From contig JBFMAZ010000022.1 of assembly GCA_040755415.1 (NCBI GenBank), forward strand, positions 62,001 through 126,000: a DNA stretch of 64,000 nucleotides. The letters run 5' to 3'. The notes under the pieces are model-generated. The model ran no database searches. It worked only from the letters and a program-made list of their open reading frames with translations, and was not told the origin of the DNA. Both the position numbers and the translations under genes were made by a program. Positions 1 through 8,319 of the stretch are shown piece by piece (positions within the stretch are counted from its first letter, which is position 1; every line of letters begins with the position of its first letter). The DNA is from QYQD01 sp040755415 (GTDB lineage Bacteria; Desulfobacterota; QYQD01).

Positions 1-206
1 TTCTCACCGCTCTTCTTTTTTAATTCATTGATCAGCTTGAATAGCCAACTGGCGTGTTCTTTTTCATTCTCCGCGGTAATAAGGAAAATCTCGGCGATCT
101 GTTCAAACCCTTCTTTCCTTGCAATCTTAGAGTAGAAGGAATACCTGTTCCTGGCCTGGCTCTCGCCGATAAATGCCTTGACCAGATTTTCAATAGTCTT
201 CTTCAT
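1..206 (-). CDS. Rubrerythrin, N-terminal part (cut by window edge)
   Basis: Reading leftwards from an ATG at 206-204, 68 codons stay open to the window edge. The protein begins MKKTIENLVKAFIGESQARN and continues with a YSFYSKIARKEGFEQIAEIF stretch and an ENEKEHASWLFKLI helix. These are the first two helices of the rubrerythrin di-iron four-helix bundle; the Glu of GESQARN and the EKEH motif supply iron ligands in this family. Rubrerythrin is a cytoplasmic NADH-linked peroxidase that protects anaerobes from hydrogen peroxide. A GGAGG ribosome-binding site lies about 9 bases before the ATG. The C-terminal rubredoxin-like domain, if present, lies outside the window. Confidence 0.9.
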   Translation of the reverse strand, partial: MKKTIENLVKAFIGESQARNRYSFYSKIARKEGFEQIAEIFLITAENEKEHASWLFKLINELKKKSGE

Positions 207-256
207 GGTCTTTACCTCCAATCAAGCAATTTTTTATAGCTTATCAGTTATCCTAT

Positions 257-385
257 GAGGCTCTTGCAAAAATCGTCACACCGGTGAAAACCGGTGTCCA
301 GAGGTATCTAAACTGCTTGAAATTACTGGATTCCGGCTTTCGCCGGAATGACAAGAATGCCATTTATAAGACTTTTCCAAGAGGC
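257..385. repeat. MITE-like element, family A, copy 1
   Basis: This 129-bp non-coding element has imperfect inverted ends (CTCTTGCAAAA on the left, the complement of CTCTTGGAAAA on the right). Inside are two strong hairpins, CACCGGTGAAAACCGGTG and GGATTCCGGC...GCCGGAATGAC. It is flanked by a 6-bp direct repeat, TCCTAT, at 251-256 and 386-391, which reads as a target-site duplication. A second copy lies at 60372-60502. It has no reading frame of its own. Confidence 0.75.
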
Positions 386-428
386 TCCTATTTTTAAAAT
401 ACAGAGTTACCTTCGCTTCGCATCTGCC

Positions 429-1256
429 CTAACTTTTCAAAACCTCTTCCTTTAACTCCTGCGATCTTCTGGTGGCTGCCTCAACCGTATCCATCAGGAT
501 GCCATTAAGACCGGCCCTGGCCATGACGTGCAGACCGGCTATGGTGGTGCCGCCGGGCGAGGTGACCATCTCCTTAAGGCAGCCGAGAGGTTCGCCTGTC
601 TCCATAGCCAATTTCACTGAACCAAGCACGGTCTGCAGGGTAAGCGTCCTGGCTATATCACGGGAAAGACCCATCCTGACGCCGGCATCAATGAAGGCCT
701 CCATAATGGCAAATACGTAGGCCGGGCCGCTCCCGGAAAGACCGGTTACGGCATCCAGATATTTCTCTTCGACAATTACCGTCCTGCCCACCGCAGAGAA
801 TACCTGTTCAGCAAGCTGTAAGTCCCTTACGCCGGCATGATTACCCCGGGCCAGGGCCGTTGCTCCCTCGCCAATCAGGGCCGGGGTATTCGGCATGACC
901 CGGATGATACGGCTTTTTTCCGGCAGCCTGGCCTCCAGATATCCTAGGGGGATGCCCGCCGCAATGGAAATAACCAGGTGTCCCGGCGTTACCTCCGGTC
1001 TTATTTCATCCAGGACTGCGGCCATCACCTGGGGTTTGACCGCCAGTATGATTACGTGACTCTGGGTGACCAGTTCTTTGTTACTCTGACACGCGTTGAC
1101 GCCGTAAGTCTCTTTAAGATGTTCCAGGCAACCGGCACTGGCGTCGAACACACAGACCTGTTCCGCCTTTACCACCTTGGCCTTAAGCAGACCTTTAAGG
1201 AGGGCCTCTCCCATCTTTCCGCCACCAATAAACCCTATCTTACCTTTTAGTCCCAT
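429..1256 (-). CDS. proC: Pyrroline-5-carboxylate reductase
   Basis: A 275-aa cytoplasmic enzyme that reduces 1-pyrroline-5-carboxylate to L-proline with NAD(P)H, the last step of proline synthesis. The N-terminus has the Rossmann dinucleotide motif KIGFIGGGKMGEAL (about residues 6-19). The C-terminal half has the ProC dimerisation and substrate region GLSGSGPAYVFAIMEAF and, near residue 232, TSPGGTTIAGL. The reading frame extends upstream to 1394, but that part runs through a non-coding purine/pyrimidine repeat, so the start is placed at the ATG of MGLKGKIGF, which has an AGGGG about 9 bases upstream and gives the usual family length. The gene stands alone. Confidence 0.93.
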   Translation of the reverse strand: MGLKGKIGFIGGGKMGEALLKGLLKAKVVKAEQVCVFDASAGCLEHLKETYGVNACQSNKELVTQSHVIILAVKPQVMAAVLDEIRPEVTPGHLVISIAAGIPLGYLEARLPEKSRIIRVMPNTPALIGEGATALARGNHAGVRDLQLAEQVFSAVGRTVIVEEKYLDAVTGLSGSGPAYVFAIMEAFIDAGVRMGLSRDIARTLTLQTVLGSVKLAMETGEPLGCLKEMVTSPGGTTIAGLHVMARAGLNGILMDTVEAATRRSQELKEEVLKS

Positions 1257-1656
1257 TTTTGACCCCTTTATCTTTTGCATATAACCACAGCGCACAGAGA
1301 ATTTATTGTCCAAACATATTTCCCCCTTTACTAAAAGGGGGGGGTGAGGGGGGATTATTTTCTTTACCCTTTGTGTCTCGTCTCTTTGAGACACGGCTGT
1401 TTTATTTGGAGTTAGGATTCTGGGATTTGTATATTACGCACAAAATATCCCTTACGGCAAGAAAAATTCGGTATTTGACACAACGCTGAAGTGAGTAGTG
1501 AAACCACATTATGGAAAATATTTTCCCTCAAAGTGGAAGAATATTACACACATAGGACCGTGCACTATTGACAAGGGGCAATTAAAACAATAGATTACAA
1601 ATAAAACACTGATGGCATAAAATATGCAAATTAATAGCAGAGAGAGGAAAAAGGAC
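1257..1656. other. Intergenic stretch with a purine/pyrimidine hairpin box
   Basis: No gene is seen here. At 1318-1357 lies a hairpin-forming box, CCCCCTTTACTAAAAGGGGG followed by GTGAGGGGGG. Similar boxes recur at 6999-7075, 9959-10034, 22706-22779, 35540-35642, 40987-41020 and 41088-41121. The rest is AT-rich and holds the promoter at 1568-1596. Confidence 0.7.
1568..1596 (+). promoter_or_regulatory. Candidate sigma-70 promoter
   Basis: TTGACA at 1568-1573 and TAGATT at 1591-1596 are separated by exactly 17 bases and lie about 60 bases before the small Cys-rich gene at 1657. The -35 box is a perfect consensus; the -10 box differs at two positions. Confidence 0.5.
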
Positions 1657-2013
1657 ATGCCACAAAGAGGCAACGGGAACAATACCAGTCGAAGACCCGC
1701 CGAGATGGAATATAAAAAACCGGTGGTATGCATAGTATGCGGTAAAAAATGGGAGGTGGCCTGTTCTGCTCCTTATCAATCTAACAGCCCATCCTCCGGG
1801 CTGTGCGATATTTGTCAGGTACAAACCGTAACCCCGGTTATTCGCAGAAGGCAATTAAAGGAAGGTAATTTTGATTGTTTCGGTAAAGCCGCTGGCGGGT
1901 TTTGTGACCAGCCTAACTGCAAGTATTTACTTCCATGCCTCCGCCTTTCCGCCGTTGCCGCGTCTTGCAGAGAAAGCTCAGCCGCTTTTTATGAGAGAAA
2001 ATGTAAGCAATAG
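1657..2013 (+). CDS. Small cysteine-rich (zinc-ribbon-like) protein of unknown function
   Basis: I do not recognise this 118-aa protein as a named family. It has a CxxC pair (VVCIVCGKKWEV) and, about 40 residues on, a second pair (LCDICQ), which together could bind a zinc ion as a ribbon. A second Cys group follows (DCFGKAAGGFCDQPNCKYLLPC). There is no signal peptide or membrane segment, so it is probably cytoplasmic. The frame opens at 1624, but the ATG at 1657 is preferred because GAGG lies about 10 bases before it, while 1624 has no ribosome-binding site. A good sigma-70-type promoter precedes it at 1568. Confidence 0.55.
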   Translation: MPQRGNGNNTSRRPAEMEYKKPVVCIVCGKKWEVACSAPYQSNSPSSGLCDICQVQTVTPVIRRRQLKEGNFDCFGKAAGGFCDQPNCKYLLPCLRLSAVAASCRESSAAFYERKCKQ

Positions 2014-2040
2014 GGTAATATAAAAAGTTTTGAAAAATAA

Positions 2041-2249
2041 GCCACAGAGATGGAAAATCCGAAATCCGAAGCACGAAACTCGAAACAAATTCAAATGACC
2101 AAATGAACGCAATGACCAAAACGAAAAATCGAAGGAGTTGCTGATGGACGTCTCGAACATTCGATATTTGGATTTCGGATTTGTTTAGGATTTCGGATTT
2201 CGATATTCGGATTTGGCTGCGGCTATGCCGCGCTGTGTCCTCTGTGGTT
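2041..2249. repeat. Repeat unit bounded by CCACAGAG inverted ends
   Basis: The stretch begins GCCACAGAG and ends CTCTGTGGTT, an 8-bp inverted pair. The interior is made of ATCCGAAATCCGAAGC / ATTCGGATTTCGGATT runs that also occur in the family E elements (6815-7279, 29190-29480) and at 60540-60715. No coding potential is seen. Confidence 0.55.
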
Positions 2250-2363
2250 AATCTTTTGACAATACGAGTAATAGAGTAGGGAGAAAGAAATGTTAGGAAA
2301 AGAATCTGTTGCCACTAAGTATAACAAGAATAGTTGGCCCCGGCGTCGTGCCATAGGCAGATC

Positions 2364-2483
<120 letters not shown>

Positions 2484-2497
2484 ACGACCGGGCAGCC

Positions 2498-2812
2498 GTG
2501 ATGACCATACCCATGGGATATCGCCTTCCCTTCTTTGTGTTATTTATCCTCTCCTGCTCAATACTTGATTATCTCTTTACCGTAAGACACATGATAGCGC
2601 TTGGACTAAGAGAATTGAACCCGGTCATGTATTATCTCTTTACACTGGGCGGGTATCAGGCCTTCCTCTTCAAATATCTTATGACCGCCGGGGGTCTGCT
2701 CCTGCTCTGTGCCCTGAGCAGGTATCTGCGCATCAACTGGTTAATTACCAGTATCGCTGTCTTATACAGCGTACTTACCCTCTATCATGTCTTCCTGCTT
2801 CGTTTTGCCTGA
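2498..2812 (+). CDS. Small membrane protein, DUF5658-like, 5' end disrupted by assembly gap
   Basis: The visible 104 aa hold three hydrophobic segments, roughly residues 9-25, 45-72 and 80-100, with an ELNPVMYYLF motif between the first two. This layout (short helix, E-x-NP motif, two more helices) resembles the DUF5658 inner-membrane family; the function is unknown. The start at 2498 is arbitrary. An ATG at 2290 with a GGGAGAAAG ribosome-binding site opens MLGKESVATKYNKNSWPRRR, a basic leader of the kind expected just before such a first helix. The N gap and poly-C tract at 2364-2483 lie between the two pieces. The real gene therefore probably runs 2290-2812 with a damaged middle. Confidence 0.5.
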   Translation: MMTIPMGYRLPFFVLFILSCSILDYLFTVRHMIALGLRELNPVMYYLFTLGGYQAFLFKYLMTAGGLLLLCALSRYLRINWLITSIAVLYSVLTLYHVFLLRFA

Positions 2813-2816
2813 GAGC

Positions 2817-2893
2817 AAGCTATCAGCTATGAGCCATGAGCTATGAGCTACCAGCTATGAACTATGAGCTATGAACTATGAGCTATGAACTAT
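2817..2893. repeat. Tandem AGCTATGA / GAACTATGAGCTAT repeat
   Basis: About five imperfect tandem units of a roughly 14-base word (GAGCTATGAACTAT) lie just after the membrane protein stop and before the convergent UPF0182 gene. They are non-coding. Confidence 0.7.
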
Positions 2894-2903
2894 CCTGCCT
2901 GTT

Positions 2904-5585
2904 TTATTTCTTCTCCTTAAGTTTTTTCAGTACGTCTTCTAGTTTCCTTAGTTCTTCACCGTAGGCGGTCCAGTTTTCCTCTCTCAGATATCGCCGGGCG
3001 TTTTCAAAATGACGCCAGGCCGCCTCTCCCAGGTTGGCAACCGCTTCCCCGGCCGGGGCAGAGACCGCCGGAGCCGTAGTGGAAATTCCTGTACCAAAGA
3101 GTCTGGCCAGAGATTGCTCCAGTGTCTCTTCCATCGCTATCGAGTTTTCGTAGGCCACGATAATACGTTTTAATTCAGGAATCTGCCCGGTCTCGGCCTT
3201 GAGATAAAGGGGCTGCACATATATCAATGACTCTTCGACAGGGATAACGAGAAGCGTACCCTGGATAACTTTCGAGCCCCGTTGATCCCATAGAGAAAGT
3301 TGCCGGGAAATCTCCGGTTCCTGGTTAATCCGCGACTCGATCTGCCGCGGGCCATAAACAAGTTTTTGTTTCGGGAACCGGTAAACCACCAGCTTCCCGT
3401 AGTCCTTCGGGTCGCATTTGGCACACATCCAGGCGGCCAGATTATCTTTCTTACTGGGATTAAACGGTGACATGAGGATGAACTCCTCTTTGTCTTCGCC
3501 GGGAAGCCGCATGATGGTATAATAAGGCTCCATCTGGGCGTTTTCGGCGCGCAGGCTGCCCGGTATTTCCCACAGATCCTCTTTGTTGTAAAAGGCCTGC
3601 GGCTCTGTCATGTGATACGTGGCATATATGTTTGCCTGGATGCGGAACAGCCAGTGCGGATAACGGAGATGGTTTCGCAGGTCCCCATCCATGGCGGAAA
3701 GAGGCTTGAATACACCGGGGAATATCCTGGCATAGGTGCGGATTATCGGGTCTTCGGCATCCTTGATAAAAAATTCCACATTCCCATTGTAGGCATCAAC
3801 CACGGCCACTACCGAGTTGCGTATATAATTATCCCCGCCTTTCACCCGTCTGGAGTAGGGATAAAGATCGGAGGTGGTATAACCATCTATAAGCCAGTAA
3901 AGCCTGCCGCCGGAAATTACCATATATGGGTCGCGATCTATCCGGAGGAAAGGGGCCAGCTTTTTTACCCGCGAATAGACATTGCGGTCAAACAGAATGC
4001 GGCTTCCGGGTGTTATATCCGTAGAAAGGAGTATCTTCAAAGAACCAAACCGAAACGCCCATAAGGCCTTGTCCAATACTGAATTTATCGGGATTCCATC
4101 CCTGCCCTCGTAGCGGGCAAATACATTTTGTTCCCCGGAAGGATAATCAAATTCCTTAAGCCTGGTATTGACAAAGACATAGTCGTTATCAATCTCTCCG
4201 AAATAGATCTCAGGCCTGTCCACCTTGAGATTGGTCCTGGAAACCGGCGGGATATCCTGGATTATGAGCGCCGGCAGTCCCTCCCTAGTCACCTGGTTAA
4301 CCACGCCCAGAGTCAATCCATAACCGTGAGTATAGATCTGGTGCTCGTTGATCCACACCCGGCTGGGCAGATCGTCATAGGAAAGCTCCCGCGGCGAAAG
4401 CATAACCTGGCGGTATTCGCCGTTTATATAGTAGCGGTCGTTATCCACAGACAGGAACTTGTAATAGGTCCGTATCTCCTGTATCTGGCCATACGTCTCC
4501 AGTAAAGGCTGGTGATCCCAGAGCCGTATGTTCTTGATGGTCAGGTCGTTTCTGGCCAGGCTGTCCGGCGTCAAGGATGCGGCGGCGGAAAGGTCGCGCT
4601 CCTCTACACCCGTAATGCCGTACCCGTCGCGCGTAGCCGCTATATCACGCATGAGGTATGGGGTTTCCTTGGCTATCTCGTTCGGCAGCACCACCAGGCG
4701 CTGGAGGGCCATGGGATAGATGTGGATACCCAGAAGGTAGATGCCGGCAAAGGCGGCCAGTGTGCCGTAGACGGCCTTAACATTGTAGCGAAAAAAATTA
4801 TAAAGAAAAGCGCCGGCTGTGCCCAGGGAAATCGCAACCATTACATTCAAGGCCGGAAGAAGCCCGTTTTCATCTGCGTAACCGGCGCCGAAGACGACGC
4901 CGCGGCTTTTATAAAGCAAGTCATACCGCGCCAGGAAAAAATAACCGGCTATAATAACAAAAAACGGCGCGCCGAACAGGACCAGATATCTCTTGGCCGG
5001 CAGCCGGAAATCGACGCCTTGCGGCGACAGTACAATCTGCAGGCGGAGTGAGAAGATTACCAGGGCAGCTAAAAACATTACAAGCAAGAGTCTGAACAGC
5101 CATCCGAGCAAGTATTCTATAAACGGCAACTTAAAGATATAAAAACCGATATCATGTCCAAAAAGCGGATCGCTCTTGCCGAATGGGACGCCGTACGAGA
5201 AATTGAGAAAAGCCTCCCACTGGGCCGCCCCATAAAAGGCCATTACTACACCTATCAGAACGGACGCACCTTTTAAGAGATAGGGAATCTTTTCTGAGAG
5301 GCGATCCATGGCCGAAAACTGCAGATACTCACCGGAGCCGAGGACCGCCGGTCCGCCCCAGCGGTGAGCGAAAATCCCGTTCAGATAAAACAACAACCCG
5401 GAAACCAGACCAAAGACCAGCCCCAGGATGGCCTGGATGTTGAAGATCCGGGTAAAGAGCAGAGAAAGATCGAGGGATTTAAACCACAGCCAGTCCGTAT
5501 AAAGGACTGCCGCCGTCTGCCCAAAAATCAGGGCCAGGAATGCGACCACTCCCCCTATAATAAGAAGACGCCTTGTTTTCTCCAC
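2904..5585 (-). CDS. UPF0182 family large membrane protein
   Basis: An 893-aa protein of the UPF0182/COG1615 family; no biochemical function is established for it. The first ~300 residues contain about seven hydrophobic helices, including the family-typical region with LNFSYGVPFGKSDPLFGHD and FYIFKLPF. The remaining ~570 residues are a soluble, probably extracytoplasmic domain rich in aromatic and charged residues. The start is a GTG at 5585-5583 directly abutting the stop of the cysteine desulfurase gene, so the two are probably one operon with coupled translation. The length matches the family (about 900 aa). The Lys/Glu-rich tail ends KKLKEKK. Confidence 0.88.
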   Translation of the reverse strand: MEKTRRLLIIGGVVAFLALIFGQTAAVLYTDWLWFKSLDLSLLFTRIFNIQAILGLVFGLVSGLLFYLNGIFAHRWGGPAVLGSGEYLQFSAMDRLSEKIPYLLKGASVLIGVVMAFYGAAQWEAFLNFSYGVPFGKSDPLFGHDIGFYIFKLPFIEYLLGWLFRLLLVMFLAALVIFSLRLQIVLSPQGVDFRLPAKRYLVLFGAPFFVIIAGYFFLARYDLLYKSRGVVFGAGYADENGLLPALNVMVAISLGTAGAFLYNFFRYNVKAVYGTLAAFAGIYLLGIHIYPMALQRLVVLPNEIAKETPYLMRDIAATRDGYGITGVEERDLSAAASLTPDSLARNDLTIKNIRLWDHQPLLETYGQIQEIRTYYKFLSVDNDRYYINGEYRQVMLSPRELSYDDLPSRVWINEHQIYTHGYGLTLGVVNQVTREGLPALIIQDIPPVSRTNLKVDRPEIYFGEIDNDYVFVNTRLKEFDYPSGEQNVFARYEGRDGIPINSVLDKALWAFRFGSLKILLSTDITPGSRILFDRNVYSRVKKLAPFLRIDRDPYMVISGGRLYWLIDGYTTSDLYPYSRRVKGGDNYIRNSVVAVVDAYNGNVEFFIKDAEDPIIRTYARIFPGVFKPLSAMDGDLRNHLRYPHWLFRIQANIYATYHMTEPQAFYNKEDLWEIPGSLRAENAQMEPYYTIMRLPGEDKEEFILMSPFNPSKKDNLAAWMCAKCDPKDYGKLVVYRFPKQKLVYGPRQIESRINQEPEISRQLSLWDQRGSKVIQGTLLVIPVEESLIYVQPLYLKAETGQIPELKRIIVAYENSIAMEETLEQSLARLFGTGISTTAPAVSAPAGEAVANLGEAAWRHFENARRYLREENWTAYGEELRKLEDVLKKLKEKK

Positions 5586-6722
5586 CTAGTAACTCCTTTT
5601 CTTTACTTTTTTGACCGCGGCCACGATCCAGGAGGCAGCCTGGTGAATCTCCTCTTCGGTTGTATAACGTCCCACGCTCAGGCGTATAGCCCCCATCCCG
5701 ACTTCCCTGGACACCCCCATGGCGGCCAGGACATGCGACAGGGTGACCGAACGATCATGACAGGCCGCGCCGGTAGAGGCGCATAGCCCGGGGATGCCGT
5801 CCAGTATTTTCCCGCCGGACAGGCCGGGAAAGGCGATATTCAGAGTATTGGGCAGCCTTTTATCCTTATGACTGTTGAGCACTGCGTCTGGAATCTCTGT
5901 GGCAATACTTTCAAAGAGTTGATCCCGCAGACCCCTTTGCCGGTCTGCCTCATCATGCAACCGCCGGGCGGCAACCATGCAGGCTGCACCCAGGGCTACC
6001 GCCAGGATAACGTTTTCCGTGCCGGCACGGCGGCCGCCTTCCTGGCCCGCGCCATGCAGGAGCGGCTCCAGCGTGCTTCCCTCGCGTATATAGAGGACGC
6101 CGATCCCTTTAGGCGCATAGACCTTGTGGCCGGCCACGGTCAGGAAATCTACGCCCATATCTTCAACGTAAGTCTCGACCTTTCCTAAGGACTGTGCGGC
6201 ATCACTATGGAAGTAAACACCATGCTCCCGCGCCACCGCCCCTATTTCGGCCACGGGCTGGATAGTCCCGGTCTCATTGTTGGCGTGCATGATACTGACC
6301 AGGACGGTGTCCTTGCGCAGCGCCCGGCGGACATCATCCGGGTCAACGATGCCATGACTATCTACGGGAAGAAAAGTGACTTCCCAGCCATTCTCCATCA
6401 AAAAAATGGCCGGCTGCAGGATGGAAGGGTGTTCAATCCCCGAGGTGATGATATGCTTCCCCTTTTTGCGCAGGGCGTGAGCTACGCCTTTCAATACGGC
6501 GTTATTGGATTCCGTGCCCCCACTGGTAAAAACCACTTCCCGGGTGCTGCACTTAAGGAGCGCCGCGACCTGACCCCTGGCCATTTCCACCGCCGCCCGC
6601 GCCTCCTGACCTATTTGATGCGAACTGCCGGGATTGCCCCATTTCTCTTCTATAAAGGGCAGCATGGCCGCCGCCGCTTCGCGGTCAACCGGGGTAGTGG
6701 CATTATAGTCAAGGTAGATCAA
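5586..6722 (-). CDS. Cysteine desulfurase (NifS/IscS family)
   Basis: A 378-aa PLP-dependent class V aminotransferase-fold enzyme that removes sulfur from L-cysteine to form a protein persulfide for Fe-S cluster or thio-cofactor assembly. Visible motifs are YLDYNATTP at the N-terminus, TSGGTESNN (66-74), HANNETGTIQP (146-156), the PLP-binding lysine in AGHKVYAPKG (K200), RRAGTENV (231-238) and the catalytic loop CASTGAACHDRS with Cys321. The loop reads GAACH rather than the GSACSS of housekeeping IscS. The start is a TTG at 6722 with AGGAAA upstream. No iscU or tRNA-thiolation gene is adjacent; the downstream partner is the UPF0182 gene. Confidence 0.88.
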   Translation of the reverse strand: MIYLDYNATTPVDREAAAAMLPFIEEKWGNPGSSHQIGQEARAAVEMARGQVAALLKCSTREVVFTSGGTESNNAVLKGVAHALRKKGKHIITSGIEHPSILQPAIFLMENGWEVTFLPVDSHGIVDPDDVRRALRKDTVLVSIMHANNETGTIQPVAEIGAVAREHGVYFHSDAAQSLGKVETYVEDMGVDFLTVAGHKVYAPKGIGVLYIREGSTLEPLLHGAGQEGGRRAGTENVILAVALGAACMVAARRLHDEADRQRGLRDQLFESIATEIPDAVLNSHKDKRLPNTLNIAFPGLSGGKILDGIPGLCASTGAACHDRSVTLSHVLAAMGVSREVGMGAIRLSVGRYTTEEEIHQAASWIVAAVKKVKKRSY

Positions 6723-6814
6723 TACAATTTCCTGCCTGTACCGGAAATGCGGAAAACTCTATCACGCCTCCCATACTATTGACTGTAACACCTAGAGTCA
6801 AGGATAAACGACAT

Positions 6815-7279
6815 CCTTGAATCCACCGCCTATCTTCGTACGAGTTAGCTCTTGACCGTAAACACACTATGGTTGCTGTGCAGCGTGATTTCAAATCCGA
6901 AATCCGAAGCGCGAATCTCGAAACAATATCAAATAATCAAAATCCGTAACACTTTAGCTGCTTGAAAAAAGCTGGTCGTCCAGAAAGCGGCGCCTCAAAA
7001 ATCCCCCTTAATCCCCCTTTTTCAAAGGGGGAAACGTCTCTCCTCCCTTTGGAAAAGGGAGGTTGGGAGGGATTTTAAAATACTTTTTCAAACAGCTAAA
7101 TTGATACCAAAATCCGAATTATCAAAATGAATTGTTCGTGCTGCGGTTTTGAACATTGAGACATTAGGAATTTGAATTTGTTTCGGATTTCGATGTTCGA
7201 TATTCGGATTTGAACCCGGCTGCCTGGTAATCGGAGCTCACCGATTACTCTCTATCAACATTTCGATGGTGTATCAAGG
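6815..7279. repeat. MITE-like element, family E, copy 1 (interrupted by a family B element)
   Basis: The left end reads CCTTGAATCCACCGCC and the right end GATGGTGTATCAAGG, imperfect inverted repeats of each other. ACAT flanks both sides (6811-6814 and 7280-7283), a 4-bp target-site duplication. The interior shares long stretches, in inverted orientation, with the copy at 29190-29480, including CGTACGAGTTAGCTC and the GGATTTCGGATTT runs. The unit is longer than the other copy because a 162-bp family B element has inserted at 6946-7107. Confidence 0.75.
6946..7107. repeat. MITE, family B, copy 1, with 8-bp target-site duplication
   Basis: The ends are GTAACACTTTAGCTGCTTGA on the left and, read on the other strand, GTATCAATTTAGCTGTTTGA on the right. 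The direct repeat CAAAATCC lies at 6938-6945 and again at 7108-7115. The 162-bp interior holds the CCCCCTTTTTCAAAGGGGG and CTCCCTTTGGAAAAGGGAGG hairpins. A second copy with its own 8-bp duplication lies at 35484-35676. It has inserted into the family E element around it. Confidence 0.85.
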
Positions 7280-7413
7280 ACATCCTTGATACATCCCTGA
7301 AACGGGGCATTTTGCGTTACCCTGCGGAGTATTTACCCAAAAATAATCTCTTGGGAAAACAGACAGAAAATAAATATATAACATAATCAAGTAGTTATAT
7401 ATAAGTACACGGT

Positions 7414-7430
7414 TTGGCATAAAAATAGCA
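7414..7430 (+). promoter_or_regulatory. Candidate sigma-54 (RpoN) promoter
   Basis: TTGGCAT and AGCA place GG (7416-7417) and GC (7428-7429) exactly 10 bases apart, the -24/-12 spacing of RpoN promoters. The MvhD-like gene starts 39 bases downstream. No enhancer site was identified, and no bEBP gene is adjacent. Confidence 0.4.
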
Positions 7431-7468
7431 ATTTATAAAAACGGAGTATAAGAGAAGGCAGCCAACAA

Positions 7469-8203
7469 GTGACATCCAGTTTTGAACCCCGCATACTGAC
7501 CTTTATATGTACTGGCCATCCTTTGAACTTAACGGAACCCTTAAGGGGTCAGGCACCGGTTGATATCCGCATGGTCAAGGTGACTTGTTCATACCGGATT
7601 GAGCCGGAAATAATGCTGGAGCCGTTCCTGGCCAATTTTGACGGCGTCCTGATATTGGAATGCCCTCCGGGTTACTGCCGCAGCCGGATAGAGACTGACT
7701 CCGGCGCTGAAAGATTCCACGAGATAACCGCCGTACTTGCTGCGGCACACATACAAACAGACAGATTATGCCTTGACAGGATCCCGGCTATAAAAGGCAG
7801 AGGACTGCATGACATAGCCGGAAAATTTACAGAGAAGATAATATCCCTGGGTCCATTACATCTGAACAAAGTGGCCCGCGAAAAACTCAGGACGTTACAA
7901 AACAATCTTGAGACCAAAAGAATCCGGGGCCTTGTTGCCACCGGGCTGAGTCAGGTGAACACCAGGAAAACCGGAAAGAAGAGACTATATCCATCCTCAG
8001 AGGCCGCTCGCCGGGACGAATATATCAAAAATTGGCTCTCCGTACTCATTGAAGAAAACCCCGTAACCCTCACGCATCTCAGTGAAGTAATGGATATCGA
8101 GGTAGGTCATGTATCCAAGTACCTACTGGCTATGGAAAAGGAACAGCGTATTAAGATTCCAGCCGTGCTGAAAAAAGAAATCTCAATTTTGATGGACTTG
8201 TAA
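7469..8203 (+). CDS. Degenerate MvhD/FlpD-like protein with C-terminal winged-helix-like region
   Basis: A 244-aa protein starting at GTG. Residues about 8-130 follow the MvhD (delta subunit of F420-non-reducing hydrogenase, PF02662-type) pattern: ITxRMVKVTCSYRIEPEIML corresponds to the RVxCSGRxxPxxxL block, FDGVLILECPPGYCRS to DGVLVxGCHPGDCHY, and KFTEKIISLGPL to the end of the domain. The N-terminal CxxxC cluster of true MvhD is reduced to a single Cys (FICTGHP), so a [2Fe-2S] centre as in MvhD is unlikely. Residues about 190-235 (NPVTLTHLSEVMDIEVGHVS) look like a helix-turn-helix, which suggests a redox-responsive or former electron-transfer protein turned regulator. No heterodisulfide reductase or hydrogenase gene is nearby. 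Confidence 0.55.
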   Translation: MTSSFEPRILTFICTGHPLNLTEPLRGQAPVDIRMVKVTCSYRIEPEIMLEPFLANFDGVLILECPPGYCRSRIETDSGAERFHEITAVLAAAHIQTDRLCLDRIPAIKGRGLHDIAGKFTEKIISLGPLHLNKVAREKLRTLQNNLETKRIRGLVATGLSQVNTRKTGKKRLYPSSEAARRDEYIKNWLSVLIEENPVTLTHLSEVMDIEVGHVSKYLLAMEKEQRIKIPAVLKKEISILMDL

Positions 8204-8213
8204 AAAGTAAAAT

Positions 8214-8300
8214 TTCACCGCAGAGCTCGCTGAGAACGCTGAGATAACATGCTGAATATTTTAAGATTTTTCTCTGCGCCCTTTGCGTGCTCAGCGGTAA
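8214..8300. repeat. Dispersed inverted repeat (TTCACCGCAGAG...CTCAGCGGTAA)
   Basis: TTCACCGCAGAG at the left and TCAGCGGTAA at the right form an imperfect hairpin with GCTGAGAACGCTGAGA and TCTCTGCGCCC inside. It is of the same style as the CCACAGAG elements at 2041, 42003 and 62149. It lies between two convergent genes and has no T-run, so it is listed as a repeat. Confidence 0.5.
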
Positions 8301-8319
8301 AAAGGTTTTCACGAATTCA

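Noticed and set aside
1257..1394. N-terminal 46-codon extension of proC
   Set aside because: It runs through a non-coding purine/pyrimidine repeat, has no family similarity, and a well-placed ATG with a ribosome-binding site exists at 1256.
6946..7107. CRISPR-like repeats from the many GGATTT/CCCCCTTT words
   Set aside because: The words are not spaced at constant intervals with unique spacers, and they belong to transposon-like units with target duplications; no cas gene is present.
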